DNA of 64,000 bases, taken from contig NZ_CP014304.1 of the NCBI RefSeq assembly GCF_001562275.1, positions 4,154,001 through 4,218,000 of the forward strand. The letters run 5' to 3'. The notes beneath the pieces are model-generated. The model was not told the origin of the DNA, ran no database searches, and saw only the letters and a program-made list of their open reading frames with translations. The number at the start of each line of letters is the position of its first letter. Within the stretch, counting starts at the first letter, position 1. A program made the translations under genes and the position numbers. This DNA is from Hymenobacter sp. PAMC 26628. Its GTDB lineage: Bacteria > Bacteroidota > Bacteroidia > Cytophagales > Hymenobacteraceae. Shown piece after piece: positions 1 to 9,184 of this stretch.

Positions 1-94
1 GAAAGGGCAGCTACTGGTGCAGTTCAGCTAGGGCCCCGGGGGCTTCAGCGCTGAAGTTTGTTATTTATCTTACTCTTTACCAACGCTTCGCATT
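1..94. other. Left edge, no complete gene
   Basis: Positions 2-31 can be read on the + strand as a short open frame ending in TAG at 29-31 (…GQLLVQFS stop), which could be the tail of a gene lying outside the window. Ten codons are too few to identify anything. The rest is spacer before pyrH. Confidence 0.25.
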
Positions 95-898
95 TTGAAC
101 TACCACCGTATTCTTCTCAAACTCAGCGGCGAAGCCCTGATGGGCCAGCAGCAGTACGGCATCGACGCTGAGCGGCTGATGCAGTACGCCTCCGAAATTA
201 AAGCCGTGGCCGCCACCGGCGTGCAAGTAGCCGTGGTGATTGGCGGCGGCAACATTTACCGGGGCGTGCAGGCCGAAGCGTTTGGCCTCGACCGCGTGCA
301 AGGTGATTACATGGGAATGCTGGCCACGGTCATCAACTCCATGGCTTTACAGAGTGCCCTTGAAAAGCTCGATGTGAGCACTCGGCTGCTTTCGGGCCTC
401 ACCATCCAGCAGGTGTGCGAACCCTACATCCGCCGCCGGGCGGTGCGCCATTTGGAAAAAGGCCGCGTGGTGATTTTTGGAGCCGGCATTGGCTCGCCGT
501 ACTTCACCACCGACTCAGCCGCTTCGCTACGGGCCATCGAGATTGAGGCCGACGTGGTGCTGAAGGGCACGCGCGTGGACGGCATCTACTCGGCCGACCC
601 GGAGAAGAACCCCGACGCCGTGCGTTTCCCATCCATCACCTTCGACGAAGTAATTGCCAAGAATTTGAACGTGATGGACATGACGGCCTTCACGCTGTGC
701 AAGGAAAATAATTTGCCCATCATCGTTTTCGACATGAACACCCCTGGCAACTTGGCGCGCCTGCTGAACGGAGAGCCCATGGGCACCCTCGTGAGCATGG
801 ACGGCACCGCCACGGCCCGCCACGGCAAGGCGCCGGCGCTCGACGCCAAGCACAGCGCCTTGCAGCCCGCTGTGGGGCCCCAGCCAGAACATGCCTAA
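95..898 (+). CDS. pyrH: UMP kinase PyrH
   Basis: Cytoplasmic hexameric kinase that phosphorylates UMP to UDP with ATP in pyrimidine nucleotide synthesis. The amino-acid-kinase fold signatures are all visible: KLSGEA at residues 9-14, GGGN at 50-53, DYMGMLAT at 71-78, and a [12 protein letters not shown] segment near residue 165. The start is a TTG giving [13 protein letters not shown], which matches the family N-terminus; no ATG fits. At 267 aa it is about 25 residues longer than typical UMP kinases. The excess is a low-complexity Ala/Pro/His C-terminal tail. It lies 96 bp upstream of frr on the same strand, the classic pyrH-frr pairing. Confidence 0.96.
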   Translation: MNYHRILLKLSGEALMGQQQYGIDAERLMQYASEIKAVAATGVQVAVVIGGGNIYRGVQAEAFGLDRVQGDYMGMLATVINSMALQSALEKLDVSTRLLSGLTIQQVCEPYIRRRAVRHLEKGRVVIFGAGIGSPYFTTDSAASLRAIEIEADVVLKGTRVDGIYSADPEKNPDAVRFPSITFDEVIAKNLNVMDMTAFTLCKENNLPIIVFDMNTPGNLARLLNGEPMGTLVSMDGTATARHGKAPALDAKHSALQPAVGPQPEHA

Positions 899-994
899 TC
901 CTTGGTTGTCCGCCGGCCGTTGTTAGTTTGTACTGGAAAACCAATGACGGCCGACGCCTGACAGCCTGCTAATAACTGACAACCTTAAACTAAA

Positions 995-1558
995 ATGGAC
1001 GAAGAAATTCAGTTCTACCTCGACGATGCGGTAGAGTCGATGGGCAAAGCCCTGGCCCACGTGGGCGTCGAAATGGGCCGCATCCGGGCTGGCAAAGCCT
1101 CACCGGCCATGCTCGAAGGCCTCAAGGTAGATTATTACGGCATTCCCACGCCTATTGGTCAGGTGGCCAATATCTCGGCTCCCGACGCTCGCTCGCTCCT
1201 CATCAAACCTTGGGAGAAAAACATGGTGAGCGAGGTGGCCAAGGCCATTAAAGCCAGCGACCTGGGGCTGAACCCTGTGTCGGACGCCGATGGGGTGCGG
1301 CTAAACATTCCGGCCATGACGGAAGAGCGCCGCCGCGATTTGGTAAAGCAAGCCAAGAACGAATCGGAAGCTGGTAAAATCAGAATGCGCGGCATCCGCA
1401 AGGATGTAAACGAAGCCCTGCGCAAGCTGCTGAAAGACGGCGCTTCGGAAGATGCAATTAAGAGTGCCGAAGAGAAAGTGCAAAAAGCTACCGACAGCTA
1501 CATTATGGAAGTGGAGAAGTCGCTGAGCAAAAAGGAGTCGGAGATTATGACCATCTGA
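995..1558 (+). CDS. frr: Ribosome recycling factor
   Basis: Splits post-termination ribosomes together with EF-G. The 187-aa length and sequence match the family: N-terminal MGKALAHVGVEMGRIRAGKASP, the central VDYYGIPTP hinge strand, LLIKPWEK, and the long C-terminal coiled-coil helices with RRDLVKQAKN and KKESEIMTI at the end. It follows pyrH with a 96-bp gap and is closed by a strong terminator at 1572-1610, so the pair probably forms one transcript. Confidence 0.96.
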   Translation: MDEEIQFYLDDAVESMGKALAHVGVEMGRIRAGKASPAMLEGLKVDYYGIPTPIGQVANISAPDARSLLIKPWEKNMVSEVAKAIKASDLGLNPVSDADGVRLNIPAMTEERRRDLVKQAKNESEAGKIRMRGIRKDVNEALRKLLKDGASEDAIKSAEEKVQKATDSYIMEVEKSLSKKESEIMTI

Positions 1559-1571
1559 AGATTTTTTTCAC

Positions 1572-1610
1572 AAAAAAGCCCTGGCTGCTACGCGCAGTCA
1601 GGGCTTTTTT
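1572..1610. terminator. Bidirectional rho-independent terminator
   Basis: AAAAAAGCCCTG pairs with CAGGGCTTTTTT around a 15-nt loop. It has an A-run on one side and a T-run on the other, so it can end frr transcripts on the + strand and the nadD operon on the - strand. Confidence 0.9.
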
Positions 1611-1640
1611 ATTGGTACTCGGGCCATAGCTGCACTTGTA

Positions 1641-2231
1641 TTAATTCATCGTTTCATCTTGAAAATCAATGGTTACAAGGGCCTGTTCTACCACGGGCGG
1701 CACCAAGTAACGGATGCTTAAACCTGCCCGCAGGCATTCCCGAATGTAAGTCCCCGAAATGTCCAGCAGTGGCGCTTCCAGCACTCGCACCCGTGGGAAG
1801 CCGGCCAAAGGTGGCATTGGGGCCCCAGGACGAGGGTATACGTAAATAGCCGTTTCGGCTAGTAGACGGTCAGCATCGCGCCATTGTGACACGCCCGATA
1901 GGTTGTCTGCCCCCATCAAAAGCACGAATTCGGTACCGGGGTAGCGCGAACGTAGGGCATCGAGCGTTGCAATGGTGTAGCTGGGGCGCGGTAGTTCAAA
2001 CTCAATGGCCTCGACCCGCAACAATGGGTTATCCGCCACCGCTAGCTCGGCCCAGTATAGGCGCTCGGCTTCAGGCAGCAAGCCGCTGGCAGCTTTGAAA
2101 GGATTGTGGGGGGTGACAACTAACCAAACCGCAGCCAAGTCGGTGCGGGTAGCAAAATGCTCGGCCAAAATGAGGTGGCCGGTGTGCACCGGGTTGAACG
2201 AGCCAAAGAGCAAGCCCACACGGCGGCTCAT
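1641..2231 (-). CDS. nadD: Nicotinate-nucleotide adenylyltransferase
   Basis: Adenylates nicotinate mononucleotide to deamido-NAD in NAD synthesis. The nucleotidyltransferase signature is present: GLLFGSFNPVHTGHL with the HxGH motif at residues 16-19, and an ISGTYIR segment near residue 160 equivalent to the ISxTxxR motif. Length 196 aa is normal. Its ATG overlaps the gmk stop by 4 bp, so the two genes are translationally coupled in a leftward operon. Confidence 0.94.
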   Translation of the reverse strand: MSRRVGLLFGSFNPVHTGHLILAEHFATRTDLAAVWLVVTPHNPFKAASGLLPEAERLYWAELAVADNPLLRVEAIEFELPRPSYTIATLDALRSRYPGTEFVLLMGADNLSGVSQWRDADRLLAETAIYVYPRPGAPMPPLAGFPRVRVLEAPLLDISGTYIRECLRAGLSIRYLVPPVVEQALVTIDFQDETMN

Positions 2232-2812
2232 ACAGCTAGCGTTTCAGCCTGTATGAAGTCACGCACGAGTTTTTCGGCCTCAGCCGAAGCCTCATCCAAG
2301 TTGTCGTTAACCACTGTCACGTCGAAACGATCTTCGAAGGCCAATTCAAACGCGGCCTTGTAAAGGCGCGATGAAATGCTGGACTGTGAATCGGTAGCAC
2401 GGGCTTGCAGCCGCTCGCCCAGCGCTTCGATGGACGGCGGCCGCACAAACACGGCCAGGGCCCTATCCTTGTAGAACTCCTTGATGCTGAGGCCACCCTT
2501 CACGTCAACGTCGAGAATGGCGTGCTGGCCATTGGCCCAGATGCGCTCAATCTCAGACTTAAGTGTACCGTAGAAAGCACCTTCGTATACTTCTTCCCAC
2601 TCCACGAATTCATCGTGACGGATTTTCTCTTGAAAATCCTGGGGCGTAATAAAGTGGTAGTCCTTGCCGTTGACTTCAGACCGGCCGCGCCGGTCGCGGG
2701 TACAAGCCGAAATGGAAAAACTAAGCCCCGGCACCCGCTGCATGAGCCGGTGCACAATGGTGGTTTTGCCTGCCCCGGAAGGTGCTGAAAACACAATAAT
2801 TTTGCCTTGCAT
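2228..2812 (-). CDS. gmk: Guanylate kinase
   Basis: Converts GMP to GDP with ATP. The P-loop SGAGKTT lies at residues 12-18, followed by SACTRDRRGRSEVNGKDYHF (GMP-binding region) and the FVEWEEVYEGAFYGT lid region; 194 aa is normal. It lies 19 bp downstream of the small anti-sigma gene and overlaps nadD by 4 bp. A TAGCTTTG box at 2817-2824, just ahead of the ATG, could give it its own near-leaderless promoter, but transcription from the sigma gene is equally possible. Confidence 0.95.
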   Translation of the reverse strand: MQGKIIVFSAPSGAGKTTIVHRLMQRVPGLSFSISACTRDRRGRSEVNGKDYHFITPQDFQEKIRHDEFVEWEEVYEGAFYGTLKSEIERIWANGQHAILDVDVKGGLSIKEFYKDRALAVFVRPPSIEALGERLQARATDSQSSISSRLYKAAFELAFEDRFDVTVVNDNLDEASAEAEKLVRDFIQAETLAV

Positions 2813-2831
2813 CGCGCAAAGCTAGCCGCTT

Positions 2832-3128
2832 TTACGCCATCTCGACGTGCACACGGGCCATGATGGACTGCGACAGCCCAGCCGGTGTAGACTTGCGCCC
2901 AACGCGCAAATTCAAGAACTCGATGAAAACGTGCTGCTTCTCAATGCCATCGAAGCAAGGCGAGCAGTCAGTGCCGTGGTCGTAGAGAAAGTCTTCGTCT
3001 TCGGCCGTAATGACTTGGCCTTCGGCCAGTTGGTCTAGTACAGTGTTCACGCGTTCGCAGTCGGGGCCGCCATCGGGTAGCGAAGCGGGGGCCGACGTAT
3101 TGGTGGAAGTAGTAACGGCTGGGTTCAT
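2832..3128 (-). CDS. Zinc-binding anti-sigma factor (ZAS/RsrA-like)
   Basis: A 98-aa soluble protein with no membrane segment. C24 near the start of the folded part, then H51-x3-C55-x2-C58 (HGTDCSPC), form the ZAS zinc signature of RsrA-type anti-sigma factors. Such proteins hold an ECF sigma factor and release it when the thiols oxidise. It lies 52 bp downstream of an ECF sigma gene on the same strand, the expected partner arrangement. Family membership comes from the motif and the context; redox control is inferred. Confidence 0.75.
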   Translation of the reverse strand: MNPAVTTSTNTSAPASLPDGGPDCERVNTVLDQLAEGQVITAEDEDFLYDHGTDCSPCFDGIEKQHVFIEFLNLRVGRKSTPAGLSQSIMARVHVEMA

Positions 3129-3180
3129 AACAAAAAATGTAGGAGGCTGGAGATAAGGAGATAGTTACTTAGTTGAGAGG

Positions 3181-3825
3181 CTAATCATTCTCATCGTCGG
3201 GAAGTTCCGCCGCCGCGTGCAATTCGTCGTGGCCGTAGCCCATCGATTGGGCGTAGCGCTCCAATTTATCCTTCAGGAAGTTACGAGCCCGGTGCAAGCG
3301 CGAGCGTACCGTACCGATCGGAATATCAAGCACTTTAGCCATTTCCTCGTAGGTAAATCCTTCCAAGTCGCAGAGGATAATAACTGTGCGAAAATCGACT
3401 GGCAAAGAATTGAGGGCCCCGGCTACTTCGTCACCAATTAAATCGCGCGCTGATTGCTGGCGCAGGTCGGACGACGAAGCGCCCACTTCGCCTTCGGCCT
3501 CCACATCGTCGGGGTTATAATAGCCCTCAATTTCGCTGTAATCAACCTTGGCGGGCTGCTTGCTCTTCTTCCGAAAATCGTTGATAAACGAATTTTTGAG
3601 GATGCGGAACAGCCAAGCCTTGGCGTTGGTGCCGGGCTCGAAGTACTCAAAAAACCGGTAGGCTTTGAGGTAGGTCTCCTGCACGAGGTCGTTGGCGTCG
3701 TCTTCGTCCAGCGTCAGGCGGTAGGCAAAATTGTAGAGCGGATCGATGATGGGCATCAACTCGGCTTGAAAGCGCCGGTCTTTTTCTTCTTTGCTCAGTT
3801 TGACCCGTTCGGGAGAATCGCTCAT
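3181..3825 (-). CDS. ECF RNA polymerase sigma factor (SigR-like)
   Basis: A 214-aa sigma-70 family protein. Region 2 is DDANDLVQETYLKAYRFF followed by WLFRILKNSFINDFRKK. Region 4 is GFTYEEMAKVLDIPIGTVRSRLHRAR, the helix-turn-helix reading the -35 element. Together with the ZAS anti-sigma gene downstream it resembles SigR/RsrA thiol-stress pairs. The operon continues into gmk and nadD, so activation of the sigma factor could also raise expression of those two housekeeping genes. Confidence 0.9.
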   Translation of the reverse strand: MSDSPERVKLSKEEKDRRFQAELMPIIDPLYNFAYRLTLDEDDANDLVQETYLKAYRFFEYFEPGTNAKAWLFRILKNSFINDFRKKSKQPAKVDYSEIEGYYNPDDVEAEGEVGASSSDLRQQSARDLIGDEVAGALNSLPVDFRTVIILCDLEGFTYEEMAKVLDIPIGTVRSRLHRARNFLKDKLERYAQSMGYGHDELHAAAELPDDEND

Positions 3826-4174
3826 GATAATGGGGCGGGGAATATAATAGGGTGCAACCTACAAAAGTGCAAGCGTAAAGAGCTAGGGTCATTGCATAAG
3901 CAACAACAGGCGTTAAAGTTGCGGCCGGGCCACCCGTGGTAAGCGACACAGGCCGCCACCCAACACAAGCGCATGACAACGTAACTGCGGATCTAGCAGC
4001 GCACTAGTGCACAATGCTGCGCTAGGCACCACTACAAACTGGCAGATGTACGGAGGGTGACGGGCCCCGGGTTGCACCATTAAGTAGGCCCCCGGGCTTT
4101 TGTACGAAGTGTAGCACCAGCGCTGGGCGGCGGCCAAGGCCGGAGAAGCACGAGATGGGGACCCCAGCCGAGCA
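3826..4174. other. Intergenic region with no recognised gene
   Basis: About 350 bp between the sigma gene start and the end of the GT9 gene. It should contain the sigma operon promoter, but I see no clear TAnnTTTG box on the - strand. No tRNA-like cloverleaf and no convincing coding frame were found; the open frames here are short and have no recognisable motif. Confidence 0.5.
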
Positions 4175-5218
4175 TCATCTTTCACTCAGAAACACGGGCT
4201 GCCACAGCGCCACGCGCGCTGCCACGGCGGCGGCCTCTAGGGCCCGGATGCAAGTGCAGGCCGTGGGCTGGGCGCGGCAGTCCTGGCAATTGGGCCGATT
4301 GAAGACCAAATACTCGGCCCCGGGTCCCAGGGGGCCCCAGCGGCCGGGGTGCATGGGCCGGATAGGCGGGTACAGCCCCAAGGCGTGGCGGCCTAGCGCG
4401 GCGGCCAGGTGCAGGGGTCCCGTACTGCCCGCCACTATGCCATCGGCGGCGGCCAGGAAAGCCAGAAACTGCGGCATGGCCAGTTGGCCGGTAAGGTTGG
4501 CAGCTAGGTAAGGCGCGTTGGCAGTTAGCCACTCGGCTAGCTCGGCACCCTCGGCAGCCGTGCCAGTGACGAATACGCGGTGGCCGGCGGTGTGCAGGCG
4601 CTGCGCCAAGTGGCCAAAATTGTCCAGGCCCCACTCGCGGGCGCTGCCCCGGCTGCGGGGGTGCAGCACCACGTTGAGTTGGCCAGGGCGGCGCTGGGCC
4701 AGCAATTGCTGCCACGGGGCCCCCAGCGGCTCAGGGGCCCGCAGGCGTACCAGGTCGGCCACGGCAGGCAGGGGCAGGGTTTCGGCGCCACCCAAGGGCT
4801 TGAGGAGTTGCAGGTTGAGCTGGGCTTCGTGCAGGGGCGAATGGCGGCGGCTGAGGGCCACCAAGCGGTTGCAGCTCAGCCAGTGCCACCAACGGTTGCG
4901 GGTGCCGATGCGCACCGGAATACCCGCCCGCCGGGCCAGGATGGCCACGGCCCGATTGGGGAACACATGGACGATGGCCAGGGCCCCGTATGCCCGCAGG
5001 GCCTCCACTTGCGCGGCCACGGGCAGCTTTTGCAGCGCGTCGAAGTCCAGTACTTCATCCACCCACGGGCAGGCGGCGGCCACCGGTGCGGTGTAGGCGC
5101 GGCCGATGAATACCACCCGGCACCCGGGAAATAGCTGCTTCAGGCGGCCCGCCACGGGCAGGGTCAGCACTACGTCGCCGATGGCATCGGTGCGGGAGAC
5201 GAGGAAGGTAGGGCTCAT
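4175..5218 (-). CDS. Glycosyltransferase family 9 (heptosyltransferase-like)
   Basis: Predicted 347-aa GT-B fold sugar transferase acting on lipopolysaccharide or another surface glycan on the inner face of the inner membrane. The N-terminus LVSRTDAIGDVVLTLPV is the usual GT9 start. The C-terminal nucleotide-sugar site is GSTGPLHLAAALG. The ATG at 5218 was chosen because it begins at that conserved strand; longer versions run into the upstream gene. It overlaps the GT2 gene by 4 bp (ATGA), so the two are co-translated and probably act in the same glycan pathway. Confidence 0.9.
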   Translation of the reverse strand: MSPTFLVSRTDAIGDVVLTLPVAGRLKQLFPGCRVVFIGRAYTAPVAAACPWVDEVLDFDALQKLPVAAQVEALRAYGALAIVHVFPNRAVAILARRAGIPVRIGTRNRWWHWLSCNRLVALSRRHSPLHEAQLNLQLLKPLGGAETLPLPAVADLVRLRAPEPLGAPWQQLLAQRRPGQLNVVLHPRSRGSAREWGLDNFGHLAQRLHTAGHRVFVTGTAAEGAELAEWLTANAPYLAANLTGQLAMPQFLAFLAAADGIVAGSTGPLHLAAALGRHALGLYPPIRPMHPGRWGPLGPGAEYLVFNRPNCQDCRAQPTACTCIRALEAAAVAARVALWQPVFLSER

Positions 5219-5979
5219 GCTACGGCGCGTTCGGTGCGGGTTTTCAGCTTCGCAAATTTCAGGAACACGCCCCAGGCCGAGATGCCGGCAATGCACAGCC
5301 CAGCAAACCCGTCCAGGAAGCCCAGCCGCAGGAAATAGCCGTGTACGAACTTCCAGAGCGGCTTGAGCAGCAAGTGGAACAACGTAACGCGGGTGCGGCC
5401 TTTCAGGGCCAGTTCCTGGGCCGTAATGCTAGTGAATTTATTCAACTGACTGACGTGCTGCGCAATGGAGTGGTACGAGTAGTGCAGCGCGTCGCCGGCC
5501 AGGGCCCCGGTGGTGTGGCCGGGGCCCACCTCGTAGTGCTCGTGCAGCAGCAGGCCCTCCCAGCGGCCGAGGCGCCGGTCGTAGAGGCGCAGCTTGCGGT
5601 CGGGGTACCAGCCGCCGTGGCGCACCCAGTGGCCGCAGTAGTTGGTGAGGCGGGCCAGGGCATAGGCGGCGTGCTGCCAATCGGCCTTCGCTTGGCGAAT
5701 GCTCTGGCGCAGCTCCTCGGTCAGCACCTCGTCGGCGTCGAGCTGGAGAACGTGGTCGAAGCGGGCCTGGGCGGTGGCGAAGTTCTTCTGTTCGACGTAG
5801 CCGGCGAAGGCATTTTGTACCACCCGGGCCCCGTGAGTTTGGCAGATTTCCACCGTGTTGTCCGTCGAAAAAGAATCCACCACTAGTACTTCGTCGGCCA
5901 CGTCGCCCAGCGCGTCTAGGCACCGGCCAATGTTGGCGGCTTCGTTGAAAGTGATGACGACGACGGAAAGCGAAACCAC
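5215..5979 (-). CDS. Glycosyltransferase family 2 (WaaE/KdtX-like)
   Basis: A 254-aa GT-A fold transferase. It begins SLSVVVITFNEAANIGRCL, then carries DSFSTDNT and the metal-binding LQLDADE (DxD-like) segment. The C-terminus has two hydrophobic stretches, fitting the LPS-core glycosyltransferase subgroup. A GTG at 5979 directly before SLSVVVITFNE is the best start, because all longer forms read antisense or out of frame through pnuC. It lies between pnuC and GT9 on one strand. Confidence 0.88.
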   Translation of the reverse strand: MVSLSVVVITFNEAANIGRCLDALGDVADEVLVVDSFSTDNTVEICQTHGARVVQNAFAGYVEQKNFATAQARFDHVLQLDADEVLTEELRQSIRQAKADWQHAAYALARLTNYCGHWVRHGGWYPDRKLRLYDRRLGRWEGLLLHEHYEVGPGHTTGALAGDALHYSYHSIAQHVSQLNKFTSITAQELALKGRTRVTLFHLLLKPLWKFVHGYFLRLGFLDGFAGLCIAGISAWGVFLKFAKLKTRTERAVA

Positions 5980-6020
5980 GGCGGGCGAAAGGATAAGCGC
6001 AAAAGTCGGGCCCCGGGCCC

Positions 6021-6695
6021 CTAGGCGGCGGGCAACTGGTTGGCGTAGCCGCGGAACTCGCGCGTCCAGTGGTAGGCACCGTAGGCCGCCACGGCGCAGA
6101 ATACCACGTATTCGATGCCCACGAACTTGATGCCCTTCAGAAAGTACACGTAGGTCAGCACCACGTCGGCGAGGAGCCACACGTACCAGCTCTCCACCTT
6201 CTTGCGCATCAGCAGGAAGGTGGCGGCGATGCTGAGCACCGTGGTGAACGAGTCGAGATACGGAAAAGCGCTGGGTTTGCTGAACACCAGCGGTAGCCAT
6301 TGGTGCAGGCGTTGGGCCAGGGCCCCCAGTAGTGCGGTGGCCGCCAGGGCCCCGGCGCTGCCCAGCAGCAGCACAGGCCGCGGGGTGTAGGTGATGCGCA
6401 GCTCCTCCTTCTGGTCGGCCTCGCGGGGGGCCGGGTGCGTCCACTGCCACCAGCCGATGAGGCTGGTCACGAAGAAGAACACTTGTAAGAACGTATCGGG
6501 GTAGAGCTGCACTTGGAAGAACAGGAAGAACGAGAGCACAATGCCCACCAAGCTCAGCGGCCAGCTCCACACGTTGGCTCGGGCCGAGAGCCACACGGCT
6601 ACGGCACCCGTCAGCACCCCGAAGAATTCGAGGTAGCTCATGGGGTAGCCGAGCATGGTAAAAAAAATGGTTTCGACGCGCAAAAAATCAGGCAT
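6021..6695 (-). CDS. pnuC: Nicotinamide riboside transporter PnuC
   Basis: A 224-aa inner-membrane protein with about seven hydrophobic helices. The family motif LIGWWQW appears after the third helix, and the conserved C-terminal SWYVWLLADVVLTYVYFLKG segment is present. PnuC proteins carry nicotinamide riboside (or, in some Bacteroidota, thiamine) by facilitated diffusion. The ATG at 6695 is preferred over one 17 codons upstream because the latter adds only a low-complexity leader. It is 41 bp upstream of the GT2 gene on the same strand. No kinase such as NadR is beside it, so the substrate stays open. Confidence 0.88.
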   Translation of the reverse strand: MPDFLRVETIFFTMLGYPMSYLEFFGVLTGAVAVWLSARANVWSWPLSLVGIVLSFFLFFQVQLYPDTFLQVFFFVTSLIGWWQWTHPAPREADQKEELRITYTPRPVLLLGSAGALAATALLGALAQRLHQWLPLVFSKPSAFPYLDSFTTVLSIAATFLLMRKKVESWYVWLLADVVLTYVYFLKGIKFVGIEYVVFCAVAAYGAYHWTREFRGYANQLPAA

Positions 6696-6800
6696 GGGGC
6701 AAAGTAAACACGGCCCCAGCGCCCGGGGCCCTAAAATATTCGGCACCGCGAGCCGTCGTGGCGCGTATCAGGGCCCAGTACTTTCTCTTTTCCCACCACC

Positions 6801-7670
6801 ATGGCTGACTTAAAAGACCAAATCATTCTCATCACCGGCGCCACCTCGGGCATCGGCAAGGTTACGGCCGAGGCGCTGGCCCGGCAGGGGGCCCACGTTA
6901 TTCTGCTAGGCCGCAACCGCCTGAAAACCGAGCGCACCCGCCAGGAAATCATCGACGCCACCGGCAATCAGCGCGTGGACATGGCCCTGGCCGACCTCTC
7001 GTCGCTGCAAGAGGTGCGCGATGTGGCGGCCGAAATCAACGGCCAGTACCCACGCCTCGACGTACTGGTGAACAACGCCGGCCTCATGCTGGGAGCCCAG
7101 CGCGAAGTATCGGCCGACGGCTACGAGCTGACGCTGGCCACCAACCACCTGGGGCCCTTCCTGCTCACAAGCCTGCTGCTCGATTTGCTGCGCAAAAGTC
7201 CGGCCGCCCGCGTCGTGAACGTAGCGTCGATGGCCTACCGCTTCTCCAAGCCCACGCTCGACGATTTCCAGTCGGAGCGCAGCTACAGCGCCATGTGGGA
7301 ATACGGCACTACCAAGCTCTGGAACATCATGTTCACTCAGGAGCTGGCCCGGCGGCTGCGCGCCCACAGCATCGCCAACGTGACGACCAATTCGCTGCAC
7401 CCCGGCGCCGTGGCCACCGGCTACGGCCAGCAGTCGGGCGGCTGGCTGTCGGCCATGCTGGCGCTGGGCCGGCCCTTCATGCTTTCGCCCGAGAAGGGGG
7501 CCGAAACCAGCATTTTCCTGGCCTCCGACCCCAGCGTGGCCGCAGTCAGCGGCGGGTACTATAGTAAGAAGAAGCCCGAACCCGTGAAAAGCAGCTTCAA
7601 CACGCTGGCCAACAGCCAACGCCTTTGGAAAATGAGCGAGGAACTAACGGGTACGGAGTTTCTGGATTAG
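6801..7670 (+). CDS. Short-chain dehydrogenase/reductase
   Basis: A 289-aa NAD(P)-dependent oxidoreductase. The Rossmann motif TGATSGIG is near residue 13, NNAG near 91, and the catalytic Ser-Tyr-Lys set is VVNVASMAY followed by YGTTK. It resembles retinol-dehydrogenase/WW-oxidoreductase-type SDRs found widely in bacteria, for which the substrate cannot be told from sequence. It stands alone, followed by a bidirectional terminator shared with ahcY. Confidence 0.9.
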   Translation: MADLKDQIILITGATSGIGKVTAEALARQGAHVILLGRNRLKTERTRQEIIDATGNQRVDMALADLSSLQEVRDVAAEINGQYPRLDVLVNNAGLMLGAQREVSADGYELTLATNHLGPFLLTSLLLDLLRKSPAARVVNVASMAYRFSKPTLDDFQSERSYSAMWEYGTTKLWNIMFTQELARRLRAHSIANVTTNSLHPGAVATGYGQQSGGWLSAMLALGRPFMLSPEKGAETSIFLASDPSVAAVSGGYYSKKKPEPVKSSFNTLANSQRLWKMSEELTGTEFLD

Positions 7671-7696
7671 CGGACGCGGTTGATTCCACGAATGCA

Positions 7697-7733
7697 AAAG
7701 AGCCCCGCCAGCGCAATGCTGGCGGGGCTCTTT
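7697..7733. terminator. Bidirectional terminator between SDR and ahcY
   Basis: AAAGAGCCCCGCCAGC pairs perfectly with GCTGGCGGGGCTCTTT around a 5-nt loop. It sits between two convergent genes. Confidence 0.9.
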
Positions 7734-7749
7734 GCGAAGGGCTGGGGCC

Positions 7750-9069
7750 CTAGTAGCGGTACAGGTCTGATTTGAACGGGCCCTCCACCGTCACCTTGAT
7801 GTAGTCGGCCTGGTGGGTCGTCAACTCGTCCAACTCCACGCCGATTTTGGCGAGGTGCAGGCGAGCCACTTTCTCGTCGAGGTGCTTGGGCAACGTGTAC
7901 ACCTGGTTGGTGTACTGGTCGTTGCGCTCCCATAGCTCTATCTGGGCCAGCACCTGGTTGGTAAACGAAGCCGACATTACGAACGAGGGGTGGCCGGTGG
8001 CGCAGCCCAGGTTCACGAGGCGGCCTTCGGCGAGGATGATGACCTCTTTGCCGTCGATGTTGTAGATGTCCACCTGCGGTTTCACCGTGTCCTTGGTGTG
8101 GCCGTAGTTGCCATTCAGCCACGCCATGTCAATCTCGTCGTCGAAGTGGCCGATGTTGCACACAATGGCCTTGTCCTTTAAGCTGCGGAAGTGCTCCTCG
8201 GTGAGGATGTCGCAGTTGCCGGTGGCCGTCACCACGATGTCGGCTTCCTTCACGGCGTTAGCTAGCTTCTTCACGGCGTAGCCGTCCATAGCCGCTTGCA
8301 GGGCGCAAATCGGGTCAATTTCCGTTACGATGACGCGGGCCCCGGCGCCGCTCAGCGAAGCGGCGGTGCCTTTTCCCACGTCGCCGTAGCCAGCCACTAC
8401 GGCCACTTTGCCGGCCATCATCACGTCGGTAGCCCGGCGAATGGCGTCCACGGCCGACTCTTTGCAGCCGTACTTATTGTCAAACTTCGACTTCGTTACC
8501 GAGTCGTTCACATTGATGGCGGGGAAGGCCAGCGTGCCATTTTTCACGCGCTCGTAGAGGCGAAGCACGCCGGTGGTCGTTTCCTCCGACACCCCCCGGA
8601 TGCCAGCGGCTAGCTCAGGATACTTATTTAGCACCATGTTGGTGAGGTCACCGCCGTCGTCGAGAATCATGTTCAGCGGCTGGCGCTCTTCGCCAAAGAA
8701 CAGCGTCTGCTCGATGCACCAATCGAATTGCTCCTCGGTCATTTCTTTCCAGGCGTACACCGGGATGCCGGCGGCGGCAATGGCCGCGGCGGCGTGGTCC
8801 TGGGTCGAGAAGATGTTGCACGACGACCACGTCACCTCGGCGCCCAGCGCTTTCAGGGTTTCGATGAGTACGGCGGTTTGGATAGTCATGTGCAGGCAGC
8901 CGGCAATGCGGGCACCTTTAAAAGGCTGCTGCGCGCCGAACTCCTCGCGCAGGGCCATTAAGCCGGGCATCTCGGCTTCGGCGAGGCGAATCTCTTTGCG
9001 GCCCCACTCGGCCAACGACATGTCTTTTACCTTGTAGGGAACGTAGGTGTTCGTTTTGGTTTCCACCAT
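7750..9069 (-). CDS. ahcY: Adenosylhomocysteinase
   Basis: Hydrolyses S-adenosylhomocysteine to adenosine and homocysteine, removing the product that inhibits methyltransferases. Signatures include the NAD site [13 protein letters not shown], the substrate region [17 protein letters not shown], and [12 protein letters not shown]; the C-terminus ends KSDLYRY as expected. The ATG at 9069 gives 439 aa and the family N-terminus; a 12-codon longer version has no support. metK lies about 3.4 kb away on the other strand, placing two methyl-cycle enzymes together. Confidence 0.96.
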   Translation of the reverse strand: MVETKTNTYVPYKVKDMSLAEWGRKEIRLAEAEMPGLMALREEFGAQQPFKGARIAGCLHMTIQTAVLIETLKALGAEVTWSSCNIFSTQDHAAAAIAAAGIPVYAWKEMTEEQFDWCIEQTLFFGEERQPLNMILDDGGDLTNMVLNKYPELAAGIRGVSEETTTGVLRLYERVKNGTLAFPAINVNDSVTKSKFDNKYGCKESAVDAIRRATDVMMAGKVAVVAGYGDVGKGTAASLSGAGARVIVTEIDPICALQAAMDGYAVKKLANAVKEADIVVTATGNCDILTEEHFRSLKDKAIVCNIGHFDDEIDMAWLNGNYGHTKDTVKPQVDIYNIDGKEVIILAEGRLVNLGCATGHPSFVMSASFTNQVLAQIELWERNDQYTNQVYTLPKHLDEKVARLHLAKIGVELDELTTHQADYIKVTVEGPFKSDLYRY

Positions 9070-9104
9070 GATAGGGGGTTGTTTAGTATGGTCGGGTTCA
9101 ACCA

Positions 9105-9112
9105 CAAAGATA
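9105..9112 (-). promoter_or_regulatory. Predicted ahcY -7 box (TATCTTTG)
   Basis: A perfect Bacteroidota TAnnTTTG element on the - strand, 36 bp ahead of the ahcY start. No clear -33 TTTG partner is present, so this is a motif-based prediction. Confidence 0.5.
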
Positions 9113-9184
9113 TGGCAATTGTTTCGGGGCCCCGGCCGCTAAAAGCGGTAGCTTAAGTAGGTAAAGCCCCCGTATCTTTACTTC

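Noticed and set aside
5980-6594. N-terminal extension of the GT2 gene to 459 aa
   Set aside because: This stretch is the pnuC coding region read in another frame on the same strand; the GT2 family start is at 5979.
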